A DNA stretch of 5,481 bases, from the NCBI GenBank assembly GCA_903853185.1, contig CAINSX010000361.1, positions 1 to 5,481 on the forward strand, in the 5' to 3' direction. The stretch is from an uncultured Opitutia bacterium (GTDB lineage: Bacteria > Verrucomicrobiota > Verrucomicrobiia > Opitutales > UBA953). Below are positions 1 through 5,481 of the stretch, piece after piece. Made by a program: the position numbers and the translations under genes. The notes beneath the pieces are model-generated. The model was not told the DNA's origin. It was given only the letters and a program-made list of their open reading frames with translations, and searched no databases. How positions within the stretch are numbered: the stretch's first letter is position 1; the number at the start of each line of letters is the position of its first letter.

Positions 1-1
1 C

Positions 2-1537
2 ATGAACGGCATCCCGACCACGCGACGGGCTGATATGTATCTCTATCTGCCGGATACTGTGGTCAACTCCGCCACCAACCTCTTCTACGACAAGGAACAG
101 GTCCGCCTCCGAGAGCGCGCAAAGCTGCTCACGGTCAAAGATTCTTACGGTCGCTCCGCGCATCTCTACCGCAAGGGCGAATACTTCGTGAGCGTCGCCA
201 AGGCCGCCCTCGCCAGACAGGACTACGCCGAGTTCGCGCGCTACATCGGCACCGGCGCTCAGCTCACCCCCTCAAACCTCGAAGCCCAGCGACTCTGCGC
301 GGATCTCTTCTTCCAATTCCAGCGCCCCCTTGACGCGTATCAGCTGCTCGAGGAATCGCTCGTCTTCGCCAAGAAGGATCGCGGCTACTTCAGCCAATAC
401 GTCGAGCGCTGCTTCCTCTTCGACCAAGATGCCCGCCTGATCGAGACCGCGACCAAATACCTGGGCGACAAGGACGTTTCCCCCGAGATTCAGGCGGACC
501 TCCAGTTGGCGGCCGCCCAGGCCCACTTCCTGCGCGGCAACTTCACCGATGCCGCCAAGTTCATCAAGGACTACCACCTTGATCAGACGGCCGACGGATT
601 CCTGCTCAACTGCCAGATCCTCTGGGAGAGCGGCGACCGCGACGGTGCCCTGGCCGAGCTCGACGCGGCCCTCGCCTCCTACCCCGCTGGCTTGCGACTG
701 CTGGCGACAAAGGCCTTCTGGCTGAAGGAGCAAGGCCAGCTATCGCGAGCGAAGGATTGCCTCGACCTGATGGACGTCAGCTCCCCAGGCAGACCTGAGC
801 CGCTGATCCAATCGCTCAACGTCCTACCTGGTGAAGCGAACCGCGCCGCCCGCGCTGCGATCGTCGAGAAGGCTATCCTGAAGTTCGGCAACCAGGAGAA
901 ACCGATGCTCGATCTCGCGCGCTTCGGCAACGAGATTGCCGACGTCGACCTCACCGTCCGCCTGGCGAAGCTCGCCAAGGATCGCCGCTTCACGAACCGC
1001 GTCCGCTTCGACCTCGTCCGCGTCGAGTGCCTACTGAACGCCGGCCGCGCCCGTGAGACCATCTTGCTGGTGGACGACCTGTACAAGCAGGCCGAGCACG
1101 ACCAATGGGTGCCCGAGACGCGCATGGCCTTCGAGGCCCTACGCACCATCGCCTATTTCGCCGACGGCCAGACGGAGATCGGCTCGATTAACCTGCAGAA
1201 ACTGATGCAGAACCGCAAGGTGCCGCCCCAGGTACTCATCTCGGCGAGCCGCAAGCTCATCATCGCCCAGCGCTACGACGAGGCCAACGACGTGCTGATC
1301 CAGGCCCACCTGCAGAACGAATCCAACCAGGCTGTGCTGCAGCAAATCGTCCAACTGAAGCTCGACCACCCGCGCATCGCGGCCGATCTCGAGACCTACC
1401 TGCGTCGACTGATGCTGAACCGCCGTCCGTCCAAGGAAGTCCTGCAAACGGCGCTGCGTCGTCTCGGCTCGGATGTCTATCTGTTCTCCGGCGACCGCGA
1501 GACCCTGCTGCGGGAGATCGAGACCAAGCTCAGGTAG
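2..1537 (+). CDS. TPR-type helical repeat protein, probably 5'-partial
   Basis: The reading frame is open from the window edge to a TAG at 1535-1537, giving 511 residues. The ATG at base 2 touches the edge, so the true start may lie upstream. The protein is mostly alpha-helical, with repeated ~34-residue helix pairs of tetratricopeptide style. The clearest are at about residues 58-90, 91-125, 166-198, 199-231 (WESGDRDGALAELDAAL), 232-262, 338-365 and 413-440 (AQRYDEANDVLIQA). Residues 1-57 are not TPR-like and contain no transmembrane helix; relatives of this style often have a membrane anchor further upstream, which would be outside this window. TPR arrays are protein-binding scaffolds, and no catalytic motif is visible, so no specific function can be given. 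The gene converges on the ApbE-like gene and overlaps its 3' end by 8 bases. Coding status is well supported by length and repeat pattern; the fold assignment is from pattern recognition only. Confidence 0.8.
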   Translation: MNGIPTTRRADMYLYLPDTVVNSATNLFYDKEQVRLRERAKLLTVKDSYGRSAHLYRKGEYFVSVAKAALARQDYAEFARYIGTGAQLTPSNLEAQRLCADLFFQFQRPLDAYQLLEESLVFAKKDRGYFSQYVERCFLFDQDARLIETATKYLGDKDVSPEIQADLQLAAAQAHFLRGNFTDAAKFIKDYHLDQTADGFLLNCQILWESGDRDGALAELDAALASYPAGLRLLATKAFWLKEQGQLSRAKDCLDLMDVSSPGRPEPLIQSLNVLPGEANRAARAAIVEKAILKFGNQEKPMLDLARFGNEIADVDLTVRLAKLAKDRRFTNRVRFDLVRVECLLNAGRARETILLVDDLYKQAEHDQWVPETRMAFEALRTIAYFADGQTEIGSINLQKLMQNRKVPPQVLISASRKLIIAQRYDEANDVLIQAHLQNESNQAVLQQIVQLKLDHPRIAADLETYLRRLMLNRRPSKEVLQTALRRLGSDVYLFSGDRETLLREIETKLR

Positions 1538-2465
1538 CCGACTCTTCGGAGGAAATCGTCTTTGCTTCGGGGGCCGTGCGATCGGTCACTTCGAAATAGG
1601 TCACCGAACCAAGCTTGGTGCCATCGGGCAGCCAGAGGCCGCGGCTGCAACCGCGATTGACGAACTCTTCGGCTTCGGAGGCGTTCAAGATGGCACCGGC
1701 CATGGCCAGCCCTTCGGCTTCGAGGGCGGAGGTCGCGATGGAACGCACCGAGCCAGGCAAGGAAATCACCTGCCCCGTCCGCGGGTCGACGAGATTACCG
1801 TGCGTCGTGTCGGCCGTCTTGCTGGCCATGGCGAAACGGCAGAGCTTAATCTCGGAATTGGCGCCGACGCCGATACGCCAGCCGGCGGCTTCGCCGGGCG
1901 GGTCGAGCGCGAGGGTCACGCTGCCCGAGGCCATCAGGAGGGCGCGATGAATGCCCCAGCTACTTTCAAGCATATCGGCCATACGATCGAGCGCGTAGCC
2001 GCGGACGATTGCACCGAAGTCGACGGCTCCGCCGAACTTCGCGCAGTGGAGTTCGCAACCATCAAGGCGGAACTCGCCATCGCGGTAGGCCGACATCACC
2101 TGCGTCCAGGCGGCGTCATCGGGATTGAAGGCCATCTCGCCACGATTCTTCCAATAGGTAAACAAGGCCCCTGCGGTGGCATCGAACGCCTTGGCGGTAT
2201 CGGCGCTGACGTCCTTCGAGAAATTCCACAGCGCCTGCACGTGCTCAGAGACGGCGACCATCGCCCCCTCGGGCATCTGGTTGATCGCGGTGATCGGACC
2301 GCTATCGTGGCGGCGATCCGTCTGGAAATCGAGGTCGTCGAGATGCTGGAACAAGGCCTCGGCGGCGTTGCGGGCATAGACGCCATCCTCGGCGGCGATG
2401 CGGACCCAGAAGCGAGAGCCGAAGGCTTCGTGCGAGAAGTTGTGGATGATAGGGGTGTCTTCCAT
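1530..2465 (-). CDS. ApbE-family FAD:protein FMN transferase, divergent
   Basis: The protein has 311 residues. ApbE enzymes attach FMN from FAD to a Thr/Ser of target proteins in a Mg-dependent reaction. Family landmarks appear in order: AFGSRFWV (14-21, usual LGT region); SGPITAIN (55-62, usual SELSRLN); FDATAGAL (94-101, usual FDPTVGPL); VDFGAIVRGYALD (148-160, usual IDLGGIAKGYAVD, with Arg155 for Lys); SGSVTLAL (180-187, usual GGD region); HGNLVDPRTG (222-231, usual HIIDPRTG); and SALEAEGLAMA (246-256, usual SAMEADALATA). In the last motif the usual metal-site Asp and Thr appear as Glu251 and Met255, so activity is uncertain. No signal peptide or lipobox is visible, unlike exported lipoprotein ApbE. 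I chose the ATG at 2465 because it follows the upstream stop codon by 2 bases (TAGCCATG) and begins the conserved region; an in-frame ATG at 2516 would add 17 Arg-rich residues and overlap the previous gene. Last gene of the minus-strand operon. Family confidence is good; retained enzymatic function is open. Confidence 0.83.
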   Translation of the reverse strand: MEDTPIIHNFSHEAFGSRFWVRIAAEDGVYARNAAEALFQHLDDLDFQTDRRHDSGPITAINQMPEGAMVAVSEHVQALWNFSKDVSADTAKAFDATAGALFTYWKNRGEMAFNPDDAAWTQVMSAYRDGEFRLDGCELHCAKFGGAVDFGAIVRGYALDRMADMLESSWGIHRALLMASGSVTLALDPPGEAAGWRIGVGANSEIKLCRFAMASKTADTTHGNLVDPRTGQVISLPGSVRSIATSALEAEGLAMAGAILNASEAEEFVNRGCSRGLWLPDGTKLGSVTYFEVTDRTAPEAKTISSEESAT

Positions 2466-2470
2466 GGCTA
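2463..2470 (-). promoter_or_regulatory. Stop-start junction (TAGCCATG) that decides the ApbE-like start
   Basis: The TAG of the Agl23-like gene and the ATG of the ApbE-like gene are separated by only two bases, and no convincing Shine-Dalgarno sequence precedes the ATG. This arrangement is typical of termination-reinitiation coupling and supports the start at 2465 over the longer in-frame ATG at 2516. Confidence 0.6.
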
Positions 2471-3883
2471 CTTGCCGATGAAAACGCTTTCGTAGCCTTT
2501 GGCAACCAGCACCCAATAGCGGTCGCCCCCCTCGCGGAGCGTCAGGCTCGTGACGGCGTAGCCAGGCACGGCCGGCTCGCTGGCATCGGTCACGGGGATA
2601 AGCCGGAGGGGAGCCTGGGCCGCCTGCGGGAAGTCGCCGAAGCCGACCGGATACTTGCGTAAGTAATACGGCAATGGCCAGTAATGGCCTCCGTCAGCCA
2701 CCGCGATGTAGAATTTGCCCCCCTTATACTCCCGACTGAATCGCGCCACGCGCAGCTCGAATTCCCGAAGAGGCGCCCGGGCGGTCTCGGAGTGGGTAGC
2801 AAAATCCCCTGCAGCGTAGACGGCTGAGACGAGCAACCCTAACAACAGCAAGCCGTCCCGCCTCCAACCTTCGCCGAGCAGCAAGGGGACCAGCAGCACC
2901 AGCGGCAAAGCCATGACGCCATAAAGCAACCAAGGCGTCTTGTAAGGCAGGGCGAGATGGAAGCAGAAGATCAGACCGACGAAGACCAGGATGAAGTCGG
3001 TCGAACTCGAGCGGAACGGCACAAAGCGCTCCCGCAGGAACCGCTGCAGGGAGAACTCGGCTAGCCAGAGAGCGCCCCAAATCCAAGGCCAGTAACTGAC
3101 CGCCGTCAGCGTGTCCTCGGAGCGTCCACTGGCCACGCCGAACGAGCGGGCCAGCTGGCCCCACCAACTCGCTAAGCCATGACAGTCCGTGAAGGCGACG
3201 CTCTGGAAGAAGGCCCAGGAGAAGATCAGGCCGAAGATGAATCCAAGAAGATGACGGTCGATCCATGCTTTGCGGACGACCATGAGCGCGACGAAGGAAA
3301 ACAGGAGGTAGGCAGCGGCCGTGACCTTGCAGGCTAAAGCGAAACCAAAGGCCACGCCCGAAAGCAGCCGCCAGACCAGTTTACGCTCCGAGATATCGGC
3401 ACGAAGCCACAACACCGTGCCCCAGGCAAGGCCTGCCACCAAGAGCACCTCTTGCACGAAATAGAATCCGAACGGAGCGCCGCCGCCGATGAGGAAACAG
3501 AACGCCGCCGCAGTGAAACGCGAGGCCAAGCTTGCCCCGGGCAGGGCCAACGCAGCCAACGAAAGCAGGAGCAGATACCCACCAGCGACGTTACGCAGGT
3601 ACACCTCGGACATGTCGTTGAACGCCGTTCCCGTCAGCATCGAAGCAACCACCAGGGACGTCGCCAAGGTCGGCCCATGGAAACGGTCTTCGTTGGCGCT
3701 ATAGGGAATACCCTCGGACATCTCCATGGCCCGAGACCACTGCACCGCCTCGTCGGCGTGCAAAGGCTGGGGTATGCCTGAAAGGCGCGGAGGCTGCTGG
3801 ATGCCCATCAGCGAAAAAAACAGGAAGCCCACGACGACGGCCGCGAACATCGCCCAGGGCTTCTGCGTGGCGCCCGCGTCCAT
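2468..3883 (-). CDS. Agl23-like (TIGR03663-type) multi-pass GT-C membrane protein
   Basis: The protein has 471 residues with about 10-11 hydrophobic helices, approximately at 10-29, 73-88, 97-116, 119-136, 138-160, 172-203 (probably two), 211-230, 262-280, 296-313, 318-336 and 344-361, then a soluble tail at 362-471. After the first helix comes HADEAVQ (42-48), where the acidic pair is typical of the first external loop of GT-C lipid-linked glycosyltransferases, then FHGP (68-71). Further landmarks are PYKTPWLL (313-320) and YWPLPYYLRKY (401-411). As I recall the family, DEA, YHGP, YKTPW and WPLPWYLR mark the 'flippase activity-associated protein Agl23' group, found in haloarchaea and some bacteria. 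A role in moving or using polyprenyl-linked sugars at the cell membrane is inferred; donor and acceptor are unknown. The ATG at 3883 lies 3 bases after the thioesterase stop (TGAGCTATG); the next in-frame ATG, at 3850, would trim 11 residues. It could alternatively be classed as a generic GT39/PMT-like protein. Confidence 0.75.
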   Translation of the reverse strand: MDAGATQKPWAMFAAVVVGFLFFSLMGIQQPPRLSGIPQPLHADEAVQWSRAMEMSEGIPYSANEDRFHGPTLATSLVVASMLTGTAFNDMSEVYLRNVAGGYLLLLSLAALALPGASLASRFTAAAFCFLIGGGAPFGFYFVQEVLLVAGLAWGTVLWLRADISERKLVWRLLSGVAFGFALACKVTAAAYLLFSFVALMVVRKAWIDRHLLGFIFGLIFSWAFFQSVAFTDCHGLASWWGQLARSFGVASGRSEDTLTAVSYWPWIWGALWLAEFSLQRFLRERFVPFRSSSTDFILVFVGLIFCFHLALPYKTPWLLYGVMALPLVLLVPLLLGEGWRRDGLLLLGLLVSAVYAAGDFATHSETARAPLREFELRVARFSREYKGGKFYIAVADGGHYWPLPYYLRKYPVGFGDFPQAAQAPLRLIPVTDASEPAVPGYAVTSLTLREGGDRYWVLVAKGYESVFIGK

Positions 3884-3889
3884 AGCTCA
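3881..3889 (-). promoter_or_regulatory. Stop-start junction (TGAGCTATG) between thioesterase and Agl23-like gene
   Basis: The TGA of the thioesterase gene and the ATG of the Agl23-like gene are three bases apart with no clear ribosome binding site upstream. Translational coupling is likely, and it ties expression of the membrane protein to the thioesterase. Confidence 0.6.
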
Positions 3890-4306
3890 GGCGCCGAAAT
3901 GCTTCTCGAGCGCCGTCTTGATTTCAAGCGGCACCAGCGCGGCCGACATCGGCCCCTGCCCATCGCGCCAGGCGTAGACGGTGGTGAGGGCGCCCTTGGC
4001 GACGGCACGCTCGCCGACCTTGACCTCGAAGCCCCAAACGAGCTTCTTGTCACCGATCTCGTTCGGCGTCAGCGCCACGGTCACGATATCTTCCCTGTAG
4101 ATGGGCGAAAGGAAGTCGCACTCGATGCGGACGCGCGGGAAACCAGTCAGCTTCGTGCCTTCGGTACGGAGGAACGGCAACTTGAGCTGGCGGAAGAGCG
4201 CTTCTTCGGTCGCCTCGACCCAGAAGAAGATCGTCGAGAAGTGTATGATGCCCGCGGCGTCGGTGTCGGAGAAATTGGCGCGGTAATCTGCCGTGAAGGG
4301 GGCCAT
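3887..4306 (-). CDS. YbgC/4HBT-type hot-dog acyl-CoA thioesterase
   Basis: The protein has 139 residues, a normal length for a single hot-dog-fold thioesterase, which hydrolyses acyl-CoA to the free acid and CoA in the cytoplasm. The N-terminal signature SDTDAAGIIHFSTIFFWVE (13-31) matches the YbgC/4-hydroxybenzoyl-CoA thioesterase pattern D-x-D-x-x-G-x-x-x-x-x-x-Y-x-x-x-x-E. Asp16 corresponds to the catalytic Asp of 4HBT, and His22 and Glu31 are at conserved positions. RIECDFLSPIYREDIV (60-75) and the strand KLVWGFEVKVGERAVAKGALTTVYAW (88-113) complete the fold. I chose the ATG at 4306 because the frame upstream of it (to 4651) overlaps the VWA gene and encodes Arg/Ser/Pro-rich shadow sequence. 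It starts 37 bases after the previous gene and ends 3 bases before the next. Substrate is not readable: short-chain or phospholipid-type acyl-CoA (YbgC) and 1,4-dihydroxy-2-naphthoyl-CoA (menaquinone pathway) are both possible. Confidence 0.9.
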   Translation of the reverse strand: MAPFTADYRANFSDTDAAGIIHFSTIFFWVEATEEALFRQLKLPFLRTEGTKLTGFPRVRIECDFLSPIYREDIVTVALTPNEIGDKKLVWGFEVKVGERAVAKGALTTVYAWRDGQGPMSAALVPLEIKTALEKHFGA

Positions 4307-4343
4307 GCGGCTATCCAAGCCGTCCCGCCCGAGGGTGCAACCG

Positions 4344-5420
4344 TCAAGGCGCCTTCCGGCCGCCCTTGCGCAACCAGGACACGGACGTCGCCGACCCGCC
4401 GGAGGCCGATACGCAGGCCTGCAGGAAGGCCTGCGGCTCCTGCTGGACGGTGAACAGGTAGAGCCGCGGCCCGGCGCCTTGCGGAGCCTTACTGAAGGCC
4501 TCCAGCCATTCCCTCTGCCAACGGGCATGCCCTTTCTGAATCCCGCCGACCTTGTGATACGAACTATCCGAGTAGACGAGCTTGGGCTCGCCCTTCTTCG
4601 CGTCGTACAGCCGAACCCCGTCCTGGAAGTCGGAGAAGACCACGAGCGCATCGTAGGACTCGGCCAGGAGGCGGTCCACCCACGCGCCCAGCGACCCCTT
4701 CTCGCAGGCCGTGCGGACCTTCGCCTGCACCGAGCGCCCCACTGGAGTCAGCGTCTCCACTACGGTCTGTGTGGGCCCCTCGCGCAACCTGGGCGCCGCG
4801 CCATGGAAGCGACGACCATAGACGACCATGTCCTCTAAGCCCACAACCCTTGCACCGTCGAAACGGAACACGTCGGCGTCGGGAAATTCCTTCCGGATCT
4901 CGGCCTCGACGCGCGGCAGGTAAGAACGCATCGAACCGGAGCAGTCCAGGTAGACCGCGACCCGCTTCGCTCGGATGAAGGCGCCCATCACCGGACGACC
5001 GACGAAGCCCGCGCGATTGCCCAAGCCTGAGCCGAGGCCGTTGCCGCCGAAGGAACCGAGGCCGCGGCCGAAGCCACCCTTCCCTTGTCCGCCGGACAAT
5101 CCGGCCAACCCCATCTCGGGCGTCATCGCCTTCATCGGCGGCAAGGCGAGCGTCGCACTCGCGGACTTCGACGTCAGTCGTTTCTGGGGCGTCGGCACCT
5201 TGGGCTTACGCTGGACGGGATGAGTTGCCGCCGGGCCACCAGACCGGCCACCGGCCACCGCATGCGAAGTGAATTCCTGCTTCGGAGGCGAAGTCGGCGA
5301 ACGGAAGACGACCCAACAAGCCGCGACGACGAGAAGCCCATGCAGGCCAAGGGAGAGCAGCAGACTGCGCAGCGAACGCGCCTGCGGGCGATGGGCGATC
5401 ATCGGTTCCGGATTGGTCAT
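4344..5420 (-). CDS. Membrane-anchored VWA-like protein with TonB/TolA-like N-terminus
   Basis: The protein has 358 residues. A short basic N-terminus (1-18) leads into one hydrophobic helix at about 19-39 containing SLGLHG (Ser23-x3-His27), the S-x3-H pattern of the TonB anchor helix (Ser16/His20 in E. coli TonB), which contacts ExbB-ExbD. Next comes a Pro/Lys-rich stretch (41-81, including KPKVPTPQK) and a Gly-rich linker (104-142). Residues 153-270 look like a von Willebrand A domain: the beta-strand RVAVYLDCSGSM has the DxSxS metal motif (Asp159, Ser161, Ser163) and VVFSDFQDG carries an acidic loop (Asp264, Asp267). The usual Thr ligand may be Ser243, though this alignment is uncertain. 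Expected topology is N-in with the VWA part in the periplasm. First complete gene of the operon. The ATG at 5420 gives the full anchor; an ATG at 5402 would remove six residues and still leave it. Function unknown; a force-coupled or complex-assembling envelope protein is an inference. Confidence 0.82.
   Translation of the reverse strand: MTNPEPMIAHRPQARSLRSLLLSLGLHGLLVVAACWVVFRSPTSPPKQEFTSHAVAGGRSGGPAATHPVQRKPKVPTPQKRLTSKSASATLALPPMKAMTPEMGLAGLSGGQGKGGFGRGLGSFGGNGLGSGLGNRAGFVGRPVMGAFIRAKRVAVYLDCSGSMRSYLPRVEAEIRKEFPDADVFRFDGARVVGLEDMVVYGRRFHGAAPRLREGPTQTVVETLTPVGRSVQAKVRTACEKGSLGAWVDRLLAESYDALVVFSDFQDGVRLYDAKKGEPKLVYSDSSYHKVGGIQKGHARWQREWLEAFSKAPQGAGPRLYLFTVQQEPQAFLQACVSASGGSATSVSWLRKGGRKAP
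4412..4435 (-). repeat. Perfect 9-bp inverted repeat near the 3' end of the VWA gene
   Basis: CGCAGGCCT and AGGCCTGCG are exact reverse complements separated by six bases, giving a GC-rich 9-bp stem. The left arm is also part of the 10-bp palindrome GCAGGCCTGC at 4413-4422. It lies inside codons for QAFLQAC, about 65 bases before the stop codon. No T-tract follows in either direction, so it is not an ordinary intrinsic terminator. It may be a by-product of the repeated Gln-Ala codons. Confidence 0.5.
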
Positions 5421-5424
5421 CCGG
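5408..5424 (-). repeat. 6-bp inverted repeat covering the VWA gene start codon
   Basis: CCGGAT and ATCCGG flank a five-base loop. In the minus-strand mRNA the hairpin would pair the A and U of the start codon (5420-5418) within the stem and leave its G in the loop, so it could limit initiation. Stems of this size arise by chance in GC-rich DNA; a comparable one (CCGGCG/CGCCGG, 1882-1897) sits inside the ApbE-like gene. Confidence 0.35.
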
Positions 5425-5461
5425 CCAGTCTAGGACGATGCGCGAAGGCTCAAGCGACCGC
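5421..5461. promoter_or_regulatory. Short region upstream of the VWA gene; possible promoter or operon junction
   Basis: These 41 bases separate the VWA start codon from a plus-strand ATG at 5462. If that ATG is real, this is a compact divergent promoter region. On the minus strand a TTGAGC...TAGACT pair with a 15-base spacer is the nearest thing to -35/-10 boxes, and it is a poor match. No strong ribosome binding site is visible for either direction. If instead a minus-strand gene ends at 5450 or 5430, the VWA gene is internal to a longer operon and no promoter is needed here. Confidence 0.25.
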
Positions 5462-5481
5462 ATGAACGAAGAATCCCTGCA
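5450..5481 (-). CDS. Alternative: 3' end of an upstream operon gene (...QGFFVHAVA, stop)
   Basis: On the minus strand one frame reads nine codons, QGFFVHAVA, and stops at TGA (5452-5450), 29 bases before the VWA start. A second frame stops at TAG (5432-5430), nine bases before it. Either could be the tail of a preceding gene in the same operon, for example a motor component if the Ton-like reading of the VWA protein is right. Too short to identify, and mutually exclusive in interpretation with the divergent plus-strand start at 5462. Confidence 0.25.
   Translation of the reverse strand, partial: QGFFVHAVA
5462..5481 (+). CDS. Possible start of a divergent gene (MNEESL...), cut by the window edge
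   Basis: An ATG at 5462-5464 is followed by AAC GAA GAA TCC CTG, a plausible hydrophilic N-terminus. Only six full codons are available and no clear ribosome binding site precedes it, so the call rests on position alone. It competes with the minus-strand alternative that ends at 5450. Confidence 0.25.

Noticed and set aside
1882..1897. Inverted repeat CCGGCG/CGCCGG with a 4-base loop.
   Set aside because: It is a short GC-only stem inside the ApbE-like coding sequence with no T-tract and no junction nearby; best explained by base composition.
1473..2495. A 340-residue plus-strand open frame opposite the ApbE-like gene.
   Set aside because: It is Gly/His/Arg-rich with no recognisable motif and mirrors a minus-strand frame with ordered ApbE landmarks. 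Long antisense frames are expected in GC-rich genes.
4307..4651. A 115-residue N-terminal extension in the thioesterase frame.
   Set aside because: It overlaps the VWA gene, is low-complexity Arg/Ser/Pro sequence, and the thioesterase is already complete from the ATG at 4306.
5151..5171. SASATL (residues 86-91 of the VWA protein) as a possible flavinylation site for the ApbE-like protein.
   Set aside because: It resembles the S-G-A-T core of NqrC/RnfG sites, but the upstream Asp and the Ser/Thr of the usual D-x-x-S/T-x-A-T pattern are missing, and there is no FMN-binding domain.
5206..5463. An 85-residue minus-strand frame overlapping the start of the VWA gene.
   Set aside because: It runs in a different frame across the anchor helix coding region and shows no domain; the overlapping VWA frame is far better supported.
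4293..5465. Several plus-strand open frames opposite the VWA gene (for example 4293-4838 and 5085-5465).
   Set aside because: They are Arg/Pro-rich without motifs and are shadows of the VWA coding frame.

Overview
This is a GC-rich, almost fully coding piece of bacterial chromosome. It holds four complete genes on the minus strand, read from the right edge towards base 1530, and one large gene on the plus strand that enters from the left edge and ends at 1537. I see no rRNA, tRNA, CRISPR array, insertion sequence or phage gene. The plus-strand TPR protein, the Ton-like VWA protein and the Agl23-type membrane protein together suggest a Gram-negative bacterium, possibly of the Verrucomicrobiota (Opitutae-like). 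This is an inference from gene content and style; no marker gene settles it. None of the starts has a strong Shine-Dalgarno sequence.

Layout. Bases 2-1537 (+) encode a 511-residue TPR-type helical repeat protein, probably missing its N-terminus at the window edge. It meets the minus-strand operon tail to tail with an 8-bp overlap. In transcription order the operon is: (1) a membrane-anchored protein at 5420-4344 with a TonB/TolA-like transmembrane helix, a Pro/Lys-rich then Gly-rich linker, and a von Willebrand A-like domain; (2) a YbgC/4HBT-type hot-dog acyl-CoA thioesterase at 4306-3887; (3) a multi-pass membrane protein of the Agl23/GT-C glycosyltransferase type at 3883-2468; (4) a divergent ApbE-family (FAD:protein FMN transferase) protein at 2465-1530. 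The gaps are 37, 3 and 2 bases, so genes 2-4 are very likely translationally coupled.

How they might work together. The most notable gene is the first. Its only membrane helix carries the S-x3-H pattern known from TonB, followed by a TonB-like Pro/Lys-rich stretch, but a metal-binding VWA-like domain replaces the usual periplasmic receptor-contact domain. The next gene is a YbgC-like thioesterase, the family that opens the classical tol-pal operon. This looks like a rearranged Tol/Ton-like envelope module, with exbB/exbD-type motor genes possibly just outside the right edge. A membrane glycosyltransferase-like protein and an ApbE-like flavin transferase are appended. The shared process is not known; an envelope role fits genes 1 and 3. 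The last 61 bases hold the operon upstream region and a partial neighbouring gene whose strand cannot be decided here.
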